Source: an uncultured Campylobacter sp.
GTDB lineage: Bacteria; Campylobacterota; Campylobacteria; Campylobacterales; Campylobacteraceae
NCBI GenBank assembly: GCA_938036585.1
Contig: CALHQN010000299.1
Coordinates: 1 to 6,728 of the forward strand
Direction of reading: 5' to 3'
DNA: 6,728 nucleotides
In this document: positions 1-6,691 of the stretch, piece after piece
How positions within the stretch are numbered: the first letter of the stretch is position 1
How the letters are laid out: each line of letters starts with the position of its first letter
Made by a program: the position numbers and the translations under genes
Notes under the pieces: generated by a model
What the model saw: only the letters and a program-made list of their open reading frames with translations
Told to the model about the DNA's origin: nothing
Database searches by the model: none

Positions 1-483
<483 letters not shown>

Positions 484-2121
484 CTAGCGAGCTTGAAGCG
501 CTAAGCTGTCGCTAAAGCTCGCGTCAAAATTTTTGCAAAGCTTAAGCATCAAATCCGCAAATTTGCGCCCGCTAAACATCGCTCCGCCGAAGATCAAAAC
601 GTCAAAATCCTCTTTGCGCTCATCCGCCAGATCGCTTAAAAAATAGCCCAAACTATCGAAAAATCCGAACGCAAACAGCTTTTCATTGGCGCCTGCGAGC
701 GTATAGCTCATCGCCGAGCGCAAAATTTTATCCGCTTGCACGCAGCCGCGCTCGTCCGTGCAAAAATCAAGCCGCACCCCTTTGCCGCCCGCAAAATCCT
801 CCGCAGCCGCTATCAAAAATGCCGCATCGCGCCCCCAGATAAGCTGCGCGGCGACGCTAAAGATGCCGTAAAATCCCGCATTCGCGCTTTTTAAAATTTC
901 ATCGATTTTCGCGGCGTCTACGTTAAATTTGGCGCTAAAATTTTCAAGCAGCTTAGCGCCCGTCTCATCCGCGCAAATTTGAGCTTTAAGCTCGCCAAAA
1001 CTGCGCGGCAGATCAAATTTAAGCAGAATTTTTTTGGAGCTTTCGCCATAAATTGCGATCTCATCATCCGCGCCCACGCCCAAAAAGCAGCGCAAAACCC
1101 GTTTTTTAGGGTCATTAAAAAGTCCCTTTTCGCGGCACGTAAGCGCAAAAAGAGCGGAGTTTTTGTCGTTTGAGTTTTTCAGATAAGAGCTTGCGCTGTC
1201 GCTTAAAAAGTCCTCGTTTTGCACGATCAAAAAGCCGTTTTGCAGCGGCGCGACCTTAAAAATTTTATCTTTCTGCGCCGCGCTTTCGCATTTTGCGCTT
1301 AAAAAATAGATCCCGTCGCTTGCCAAAGCGCGCCCCAGCGCAAACACGAATATGTCGCCCGCAAGCTTTACGTCAAAAAATTTAGGGGCGTCCTCGTGAT
1401 TTTTTCTAAAGATCGCATTGGTTTTTAGGCTTATGAGCGGCTTTTCGAAGGCTGCGAGCGCGATTTTACTCTTTTCGTCGCTCACAAAAATCCCATCCAG
1501 CGCGCCCACTCCCGCGGCTATCAGAAAGTCGGCGCTAAAATCCACGTCCGCTTTGAGCGTGAAAGTTGCGCCGCCGCGCTCGATCTGCACCTGCCTTGCG
1601 TGAAGCAAGCTTAGGCGGCAAAGCTCCAGCAAGCGGGCGAAATTTTCCCTGCTTACCGCTTCAAATTTGCCGTCATGAAGCACGCCGGCGCCGCTTATTA
1701 TCCCGAATTCGTTTTGAGAGGGCTCGGCGTGAGTGAGGTACTCTTTCATCACTCGCGGAGTGAAGTTATTAAATTTAGCCGTCTTACGGGCGTTTAAAAT
1801 TTCATCCTCTAAAAATTTACTTATATCGCCCGAGGAGGTATCTTCAAACGTGCCGTTAAATTTCAGCGTTTTTGCTTCGGCGCCGTCCTCGTCTACCACG
1901 CGCACGGAGGATTTTGCCAAAAATATGGAGTTTGGAATCAGAGGCATCGCCTCGTCGCTAAATTTTAAAATTTCATCCTCGCCGCCGCGCACGAAAAGGC
2001 TTATTAAGTTCGCCTCTTTTTTCAGGCAAAAATCAAGTGCGCTTTTGCAAGCATAAAACAGCAAGAAGTGCGCTATCAGCGCGTTTTCATTAAGGTAGTT
2101 AAACTCATATGCTACTATCAT
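484..2121 (-). CDS. hydE: HydE-type hydrogenase accessory protein with HypF/Kae1-like C-terminal part
   Basis: A 545-residue protein encoded directly after hydD, the position of the gene called hydE in Wolinella and Helicobacter hyd operons; its biochemical role is not established. The C-terminal part looks like a worn copy of the HypF C-terminal (Kae1-like) domain: a GFYGIF...WGRD stretch at about 417-432, an AFGFFDSLGYFLSDLA helix at about 484-499 matching the HypF FH..LA region, and LIFGGAMFSGRKF at about 509-521 matching the HypF LSGGVFQN motif. It ends shortly after that, without the PPNDGGISLGQ tail of true HypF, and I see no HxxxH metal site. No signal peptide or membrane segment is evident, so it is probably cytoplasmic. 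A longer start 75 bases upstream (2196) is possible, but ATG 2121 has an AAGGGGG ribosome binding site four bases upstream and gives a plausible MIVAYEFNY start; it overlaps hydD by 17 bases. A maturation role is inferred from context and the HypF resemblance. The locus name is moderately sure. Confidence 0.75.
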   Translation of the reverse strand: MIVAYEFNYLNENALIAHFLLFYACKSALDFCLKKEANLISLFVRGGEDEILKFSDEAMPLIPNSIFLAKSSVRVVDEDGAEAKTLKFNGTFEDTSSGDISKFLEDEILNARKTAKFNNFTPRVMKEYLTHAEPSQNEFGIISGAGVLHDGKFEAVSRENFARLLELCRLSLLHARQVQIERGGATFTLKADVDFSADFLIAAGVGALDGIFVSDEKSKIALAAFEKPLISLKTNAIFRKNHEDAPKFFDVKLAGDIFVFALGRALASDGIYFLSAKCESAAQKDKIFKVAPLQNGFLIVQNEDFLSDSASSYLKNSNDKNSALFALTCREKGLFNDPKKRVLRCFLGVGADDEIAIYGESSKKILLKFDLPRSFGELKAQICADETGAKLLENFSAKFNVDAAKIDEILKSANAGFYGIFSVAAQLIWGRDAAFLIAAAEDFAGGKGVRLDFCTDERGCVQADKILRSAMSYTLAGANEKLFAFGFFDSLGYFLSDLADERKEDFDVLIFGGAMFSGRKFADLMLKLCKNFDASFSDSLALQAR

Positions 2122-3010
2122 CTCGCCCCCTTTTTGCAAATCGATCCGCGATGTCTTGGGCGCTGAGATCGGCGATTTTTTCATGCGCGAAGCCAAGATC
2201 CGATAGGTGCTTAAGCGCCGTTTTTTCCATGATTTTTGAGGACTCTAATATCACGGAGCTTAGCTTAAAACTCGCCTCCTCGATGCGCCGCGGCACGACC
2301 GCTAGAATTTTAACGTGAGGCAGATCGCCGCAAAGATCCATCATCTGCAGGGTTTGAAGCATTTCGACCTCGTGTGCCGAACCGCTCCAGCTGATCTGCT
2401 TAGGCATCGCGTCGTAGTCGAAAAAATACACCTCGCCGCCCTTTGCGCCGTCCGCGTCTATACAATCTACGAGCAAAATTTCATCAAATTCCGCCATCGT
2501 AGGCATCAAAAAGCTAGCCAAAGTCCCGCCGTCGATAAATCGGATCTGATCCGCGCTACTGCTCGGCACGGCTGAATTTACGGCGATGAAGTCCGAATTG
2601 ATAGAGCTTTGCGCTGCGGAATTTATAACGGAATTCTGCGAAGTAAAATTTGAAGCGAAATTCTGCTCGGCGGAATTTTGAGCGGCGAAATTTCGATCTA
2701 AATTTTCCGCCTTGGAATTTCGGAGAGAATTTACTGCTGCGAAATTCTGCTCGGAGATAAAATTTTCATCCGCAGAATTTTGCGAGGGGTCGCGCTCTAT
2801 GGAATTTTGCGAGGTAGAATTTTGTATCGCAGATACTTGGGCGGAATTTTGCATAAAATTCCGCGCCGCAAAATTCTCGCCCGCCATAGAATTTCGTGCG
2901 GCGGTTTTAGGATAAAATTTATAGTTCTGCGCGAGCGCGCGGACGAAGTGCACGCCTATGCCCTCGTCCGCGTAGATGACGTTGCCGATACCCAGTACCA
3001 GCACTCTCAA
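2105..3010 (-). CDS. hydD: HydD, HydB-specific maturation endopeptidase with a 120-residue low-complexity insertion
   Basis: HydD belongs to the HybD/HyaD/HoxM family of Ni-dependent-recognition proteases that remove the C-terminal peptide of the large subunit after NiFe insertion, in the cytoplasm. The N-terminus (VLVLGIGNVIYADEGIGVHF) carries Glu16; IDGGT follows at 159-163; Asp182 sits in ILLVDCIDADG and His213 in GSAHE. These match the nickel-binding Glu16, Asp62 and His93 of E. coli HybD. The spacing shows exactly 120 extra residues between Glu16 and Asp182. At 301 residues the protein is nearly twice the usual 160-180, and the excess is residues about 36-155, an Asn/Ser/Ala/Gln-rich stretch with QNS and NF repeats. 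The start is TTG, overlapping the hydC stop as TTGA, with AAGGAAG seven bases upstream; the next in-frame GTG, two codons later, would cut into the conserved first strand. The 3' end overlaps the hydE-type gene by 17 bases. All catalytic residues remain, so I regard it as functional, not a pseudogene. Confidence 0.92.
   Translation of the reverse strand: MRVLVLGIGNVIYADEGIGVHFVRALAQNYKFYPKTAARNSMAGENFAARNFMQNSAQVSAIQNSTSQNSIERDPSQNSADENFISEQNFAAVNSLRNSKAENLDRNFAAQNSAEQNFASNFTSQNSVINSAAQSSINSDFIAVNSAVPSSSADQIRFIDGGTLASFLMPTMAEFDEILLVDCIDADGAKGGEVYFFDYDAMPKQISWSGSAHEVEMLQTLQMMDLCGDLPHVKILAVVPRRIEEASFKLSSVILESSKIMEKTALKHLSDLGFAHEKIADLSAQDIADRFAKRGRDDSSI
2122..2132 (-). promoter_or_regulatory. 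Ribosome binding site deciding the hydE-type start
   Basis: The minus strand reads AAGGGGG (2132 to 2126), CGAG, then ATG at 2121. It lies inside the last codons of hydD. It favours the 545-residue product over the 570-residue one starting at 2196, whose ATG has no purine-rich sequence at the right distance. The overlap suggests translational coupling to hydD. Confidence 0.65.
2575..2893. repeat. In-frame AATT (RAATTY) repeat array inside hydD
   Basis: Twenty AATT tetramers begin at 2575, 2596, 2620, 2632, 2647, 2659, 2674, 2689, 2701, 2716, 2728, 2743, 2761, 2776, 2803, 2818, 2845, 2857, 2872 and 2890. Every interval is a multiple of three, mostly 12 or 15 bases. Nineteen of twenty fit RAATTY; the exception is 2596, followed by G. 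On the coding strand each reads AAT-T.., so each gives Asn followed by Ser or Phe (once Leu), and all 20 Asn codons of the inserted segment are accounted for. Longer exact copies exist: GCGAAATTCTGCTCGG at 2655-2670 and 2739-2754, and GAATTTTGCGAGG at 2775-2787 and 2802-2814. The units are degenerate, so this is an aged or selected expansion, not a fresh tandem repeat. The extra protein segment as a whole covers about 2546-2905. Confidence 0.9.
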
Positions 3011-3681
3011 GCGTGCTCTTCCTTTTTAAATTTATAACCGCTTACGATCGCATCCATTGCGCCGTCCCTGCCCTTAACGGCGTTAAAGACCGCCATATAG
3101 ACGTGGATCGGTACGAAGATTATGATGATATTCATGCAAAGATGGTGAATCATTCGTACTTCGCTTAGACCGCCCATCGCGGCCTCGATCGGACGTAAAA
3201 TTCCGTAAAATGCGCCGCCGAGTCCCTCGTGATAGACGTGAACGTATAGAATCATTCCCGTTAGGCAGATTACGAACAGCACTAGATAAAAGCCCAGATA
3301 GGAGATGAACTGTAGCGGGTTATAAACGCCGCGAAGATGCGGGTGCTCGCCCAAAAAGATATAGTATTTGATCTGAGCGATCCAGACGCGCGGGCTAAAA
3401 AAATCCTTGATGCTTAAAAGCTCTTTTCTACTCTTTTTATCGAAGAAGAAAAGATAGGTTTTAAAGATCGCCGCACCGATCATCGCAAAGCCGAAGATCA
3501 GATGCACGAATCTAAATTTAGCCTGCATGAAAAGCACCGGCTCGGGATTTACCTCGGGCGCGGTGAAAACAAAGGCGATGTAATATCCGGTGATCACCAA
3601 AAGCGTAATGCAAAGCGCGCGCAGCCAGTGCGTGAGCCTAAGACCGATTGAGAACTCGTATTCCGCAAATCTTTTTTTCAT
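3007..3681 (-). CDS. hydC: HydC, cytochrome b subunit of the uptake hydrogenase
   Basis: A 224-residue integral membrane di-heme cytochrome b that takes electrons from the HydA Fe-S chain and reduces menaquinone, anchoring the hydrogenase on the periplasmic face of the inner membrane. Four hydrophobic segments are visible at about 20-40, 57-80, 125-147 and 181-200. Candidate heme ligands are His18 (LTHWLRA), His60 (FRFVHLIFG), His179 or His180 (MIHHLCMN) and His193 (VPIHVYM). Their spacing equals that recalled for the heme-ligand histidines of Wolinella HydC (25, 67, 186, 200) with a constant shift of seven. His148 and His151 (YVHVYHEG) lie at the end of the third helix. Length is normal. The ATG (3679-3681) is three bases after the hydB stop, with AAAGGA covering that stop as ribosome binding site; the TGA overlaps the TTG start of hydD. 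Family and role are well supported. Confidence 0.96.
   Translation of the reverse strand: MKKRFAEYEFSIGLRLTHWLRALCITLLVITGYYIAFVFTAPEVNPEPVLFMQAKFRFVHLIFGFAMIGAAIFKTYLFFFDKKSRKELLSIKDFFSPRVWIAQIKYYIFLGEHPHLRGVYNPLQFISYLGFYLVLFVICLTGMILYVHVYHEGLGGAFYGILRPIEAAMGGLSEVRMIHHLCMNIIIIFVPIHVYMAVFNAVKGRDGAMDAIVSGYKFKKEEHA
3018..3024 (-). promoter_or_regulatory. Ribosome binding site for the TTG start of hydD
   Basis: The minus strand has AAGGAAG (3024 to 3018), seven bases, then TTG at 3010. It lies in the last codons of hydC. It supports the unusual TTG as the real start, because this start also gives the full conserved first strand (RVLVLGIGN) with Glu at position 16, as in HybD. Confidence 0.65.
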
Positions 3682-3684
3682 CGT

Positions 3685-5406
3685 TTATCCTTTGCTGGGA
3701 TCTACCCTATAGCAGCCAAGCTCCGCTCCTTTGGCGTCCATTACGTGCACGGCACAAGCGATGCAAGGATCGTAAGAGTGGATGCGGCGGATGATCTCTA
3801 GCGGTTTGGAAAGATCGGCAAGTTTAAGTCCGATCAAGCAGGATTCGTAAGCACCCATAGCGCCGTCTTTGTCTTTCGGCGTGGCGTTCCAAGTAGAAGG
3901 TACGACCGCCTGCCAGTTTTTGATGACGCCCTTTTCGATCCTGCACCAGTGGCTAAGCGCGCCGCGCGGCACGTGACCGATATAGCGACCTTTGTACTCT
4001 TTGGAGTTATCGATTACATATTTTGCGCAGGTTTCGGTATCGCCGCTTTTGATGTTTGCAATTAAATTTTCTAGCGCGATCAGTCCGTTGTCGGCAACGA
4101 CTTTAGCTTCGATCATACGGCACGCCGTTCGTCCAAGCGTCGAAAATACCGCCTCAAGCGGCAAGCCGGCGTCTTTTAGGAATTGATCCACGACCTTTAC
4201 TACGCGCTCGTTTTTCTTAGCGTAATTTACCACGATATTTGCAAGCGGTCCTACCTGAAGCGGCTTGCCGTCGTATCGCGGAGCCTTAATCCAGGTGTAT
4301 TTACCCTGGGTATCGAGCACCTTCGTATGCGCTTCTTTGCCGTGCGCGTCGATGCTCTGTCCGTCCTTGAGGCCCGTATAATTCGGCTCTTGCTCGCCGT
4401 CGTAAGGATGAAGCGCCGCATCGTTTTTATACCACGCATGCGTTGCCTCCTCGGTGATCTTGTTCTCATCCAGCTCCAAAACCTTGCTAATATCGCCGTC
4501 AAGGATCATGCCGCTTTCAAATAGCCATTCGTTCTTTGAAAGCTGAAATTCTTGATGAGTCCATAAATTTGCCACGCCGATATCGTTTAGCACGCTAGGC
4601 TCGTTGCCGTAAGCCTTCGCAGCCATTACGAGATCAGGATAGTAGGCGCGATTTACGAAGTCCGCGACCTCTTTAAATTTAGACATATATTCGCCCAGTC
4701 TTGCAGGGCTTAGGATATCCATCACGCAGGTGACGCCGCCTACGGTGAGGCTTTGCGGATGAGGCTGCTTCGCACCAAATATCGCCATCATCTGAGCCGC
4801 CGTGCGCTGAATGCGCAAACACTCAAGATAGTGCGAAAGAGCGATTAAATTTTGCTCCGGGCTAAGCTTATATGTTGGGTGGCCGAAGTAGGCGTTGGCA
4901 AAAGGCCCCAAAGCGCCTTTCTTAACGAAAGCGCCCACGCGATCTTGCACCTCTTTTAGTTTATCCGCACCGCACGCATAAGGGGTGTCGCAGTATTTAA
5001 ACGCCTCCTCGCTCGCCTTTTTAGGATCGGCGCTAAGCGCGCTTACTACATCTACGAAATCAAGTCCGTGGAGTTGATAAAAATGCACCGGATGATCGTG
5101 CAAAAATAGCGCGTTAGCCATCAGCGTGCGCGTCAGCAAGGCATTTAGCGGCGGAGTGATACCAAGGGCGTTTTCTACCGCGACGATACCCGCTTTGTAA
5201 TGCGAGAAGGTGCAGACGCCGCAAATTCTTTGCATAAAAAATCCCGCGTCGCGCGGATCTCTGTTTTTTACTATAGTCTCAAGCCCGCGCCATAGCGTCG
5301 AGCTGCTATAAGCCTCGCGGACGACGTTTTCATCATCCACTACGACCTCTATTCTTAAATGTCCCTCAATTCTGGTTATCGGATCTATTACGATTCTTTG
5401 CGACAT
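3685..5406 (-). CDS. hydB: HydB, large catalytic [NiFe] subunit of the uptake hydrogenase
   Basis: The 573-residue large subunit that carries the NiFe(CN)2CO active site and splits H2. The nickel site is formed by two CxxC pairs: RICGVC at residues 60-65 (Cys62, Cys65) followed by His69, and DPCIACAVH at 546-554 (Cys548, Cys551). The N-terminal TRIEGHLRIE block (11-20) with conserved Glu14 and the VPRGALSHW block in the C-terminal third are also typical. The protease site should be after His554, releasing the 19-residue tail beginning VMDAKGAE; HydD encoded downstream is the expected protease. The protein has no signal peptide of its own and is expected to be exported folded, carried by the Tat signal of HydA. 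Length is normal and no selenocysteine (in-frame TGA) is present. The ATG lies two bases after the hydA stop, with AAGGGGAA upstream. Identification is certain at family level. Confidence 0.98.
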   Translation of the reverse strand: MSQRIVIDPITRIEGHLRIEVVVDDENVVREAYSSSTLWRGLETIVKNRDPRDAGFFMQRICGVCTFSHYKAGIVAVENALGITPPLNALLTRTLMANALFLHDHPVHFYQLHGLDFVDVVSALSADPKKASEEAFKYCDTPYACGADKLKEVQDRVGAFVKKGALGPFANAYFGHPTYKLSPEQNLIALSHYLECLRIQRTAAQMMAIFGAKQPHPQSLTVGGVTCVMDILSPARLGEYMSKFKEVADFVNRAYYPDLVMAAKAYGNEPSVLNDIGVANLWTHQEFQLSKNEWLFESGMILDGDISKVLELDENKITEEATHAWYKNDAALHPYDGEQEPNYTGLKDGQSIDAHGKEAHTKVLDTQGKYTWIKAPRYDGKPLQVGPLANIVVNYAKKNERVVKVVDQFLKDAGLPLEAVFSTLGRTACRMIEAKVVADNGLIALENLIANIKSGDTETCAKYVIDNSKEYKGRYIGHVPRGALSHWCRIEKGVIKNWQAVVPSTWNATPKDKDGAMGAYESCLIGLKLADLSKPLEIIRRIHSYDPCIACAVHVMDAKGAELGCYRVDPSKG

Positions 5407-5408
5407 GA

Positions 5409-6554
5409 TTATTCCCCTTTATCTTTCTTAAATGACGCAATCGCCGCGTGTGCCGCTACCGCAACACCCGTGATCGCTAAAATTCCGACACCTATCTTAT
5501 CTGCGGTAGCATCAGCGCCAAGCCCGCCGAAAACGCTTTCGTATAGGCGATCTGCCAAAGGCTCTTCAAAAGGTCCCATATGATCCCAAAAATCAGGTTC
5601 CGAGCAGCCTATGCAGCCGTGACCGGCCTGTACCGGCCAGCTAGTGTGGGAGTTGAAGCGCTCGCGCGAGCAGTTGTTAAATGTATAAGGGCCCTTGCAG
5701 CCTACTTTATAAAGGCAATATCCGTCCTTTGCGCCCGCATCGCCGAAGCTTTCTACAAACTCGCCCGCGTCGAAATGTCCGCGGCGCTCGCACAAATCGT
5801 GGATGCGCAGCCCGTAAGCCCATTTCGGTCGGTTATAAACGTCTAGGCTTGGAAGCGTGCCGAAAAGAATGAAATTTAGCACGTTGCCGACGATATTTTT
5901 TTCGCTAGGCGGACAGCCCGGGACGTTGATGACTGGCTTGTTTATGATCTTGTCCAAACCTACCGCGCCGGTCGGATTCGGAGCCGCGGCTTGGATACCG
6001 CCGAAGCTCGAACAGGTGCCGATCGCAAATATCGCCGCAGCGCCTTCGGCAGCGTGTTTGCAGTGCTGAGCTCCGCTCTTGCCCTCAGGACCCACGGTTA
6101 GGAAAAATTCATTCTCGCCGCTTGGAATTCCGCCCTCTACCATCAAGATATAGCGCCCCTTGTATTTTTCGATCGCGCCCTCTAAATTTTCCTCGGCTTG
6201 CCAGCCTGCGGCAGCCATTATAGTTTCGTGGTATTCGAGGCTGATGTAATCGAATATGAGACTGTCGATCGTAGGCGTATCGGTGCGAAGTAAGCTCTCG
6301 CTACAGCCCGTGCACTCCGCCATATGAAGCCAGATCACAGGCAAGCGATCCGCAAGCTCCGCCGCTCGCGCCACGCTAGGCGCAAATGCGGCTGGAAGCC
6401 CTAGCATCGCGGTCATCGCTCCGCTCCATTTCATAAAATCGCGGCGCGAAAAACCTTTGCTTTTAAGCCTTTCTTGTATGCTTTCCTCCGTTTTTATTCG
6501 CGGCAAACGCTCAACGGCATCAAGTCTAGCCGAAATTTGAGCCAAGTCAACCAT
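5409..6554 (-). CDS. hydA: HydA, small Fe-S subunit of the uptake hydrogenase with Tat signal
   Basis: The 381-residue small subunit that conducts electrons from HydB to HydC. A Tat signal is clear: SRRDFMK at 36-42 after a long polar N-terminal part, a hydrophobic stretch at about 45-58, and an AxA cleavage site at Ala62-Arg-Ala64. Cluster ligands in the usual order: proximal Cys81, Cys84, Cys181, Cys214; distal His252, Cys255, Cys280, Cys286; medial Cys295, Cys314, Cys317. Gly83 (CTGC) and Gly186 (FGGIQAA) occupy the places of the two extra Cys of O2-tolerant enzymes, so a standard O2-sensitive group 1 cluster set is predicted. A C-terminal hydrophobic helix at about 354-374 is the usual membrane anchor contacting HydC. 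I chose ATG 6554 because AGGAGGA stands four bases upstream; an in-frame TTG at 6599 would add 15 residues without a ribosome binding site. First gene of the operon. Confidence 0.97.
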   Translation of the reverse strand: MVDLAQISARLDAVERLPRIKTEESIQERLKSKGFSRRDFMKWSGAMTAMLGLPAAFAPSVARAAELADRLPVIWLHMAECTGCSESLLRTDTPTIDSLIFDYISLEYHETIMAAAGWQAEENLEGAIEKYKGRYILMVEGGIPSGENEFFLTVGPEGKSGAQHCKHAAEGAAAIFAIGTCSSFGGIQAAAPNPTGAVGLDKIINKPVINVPGCPPSEKNIVGNVLNFILFGTLPSLDVYNRPKWAYGLRIHDLCERRGHFDAGEFVESFGDAGAKDGYCLYKVGCKGPYTFNNCSRERFNSHTSWPVQAGHGCIGCSEPDFWDHMGPFEEPLADRLYESVFGGLGADATADKIGVGILAITGVAVAAHAAIASFKKDKGE

Positions 6555-6558
6555 ATCT

Positions 6559-6565
6559 TCCTCCT
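6559..6565 (-). promoter_or_regulatory. Strong ribosome binding site deciding the hydA start
   Basis: The minus strand has AGGAGGA (6565 to 6559), AGAT, then ATG at 6554. This near-perfect Shine-Dalgarno sets the start at 6554 and rules against the upstream TTG at 6599. Confidence 0.85.
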
Positions 6566-6643
6566 GAATTTTAGGATATTTCGGAAAGCATTCTATCAAA
6601 ATTTAGAATTCATGCACCTTAAATTTGATCTGATTTAATTAAA

Positions 6644-6651
6644 ATTTTATA
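6644..6651 (-). promoter_or_regulatory. Candidate -10 element of the hyd operon promoter
   Basis: The minus strand reads TATAAAAT at 6651 to 6644 in a T/A-rich setting, similar to the extended -10 boxes of Campylobacter sigma-70 promoters. It would start a transcript near 6637 with a leader of about 80 bases before hydA. The upstream stretch has T-rich runs but no clear -35. Assigned by motif and position only. Confidence 0.35.
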
Positions 6652-6691
6652 TTTATTCGCCGCTTAAAAAGTTTTTTGATTTAAAAATAAA

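Noticed and set aside
2122..2196. 25-residue N-terminal extension of the hydE-type protein from ATG 2196
   Set aside because: It lies deep inside hydD, has no ribosome binding site, and the internal ATG 2121 has AAGGGGG at the right distance.
893..2485. AAAATTTCATC occurring four times (893-903, 1796-1806, 1967-1977, 2475-2485)
   Set aside because: All four encode Asp-Glu-Ile-Leu in hydE or hydD on the minus strand with the same codons; this is peptide and codon preference, not a repeat element.
2575..2893. CRISPR-like reading of the repeat array
   Set aside because: Units are short and degenerate, the intervals are 12-27 bases, there are no unique spacers of constant length, and the region is coding.
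2712..2915. Plus-strand open frame across the hydD repeat array with EF/KF-type repeats
   Set aside because: It is the mirror of the AATT array: a palindromic core gives repeats on both strands. The minus-strand frame continues conserved HydD sequence on both sides, the plus-strand one does not.
4183..4524. Plus-strand 113-codon and minus-strand 83-codon frames inside hydB
   Set aside because: They lie within the conserved large-subunit coding sequence, in other frames, with no motif or start signal of their own.
6555..6599. N-terminal extension of HydA from TTG 6599
   Set aside because: No ribosome binding site for that TTG, while ATG 6554 has AGGAGGA at ideal spacing.
6625..6638. FNR/CRP-like site TTGAT-CTGA-TTTAA upstream of hydA
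   Set aside because: Only one half-site fits; the other matches 3 of 5 bases and such matches are common in AT-rich DNA.
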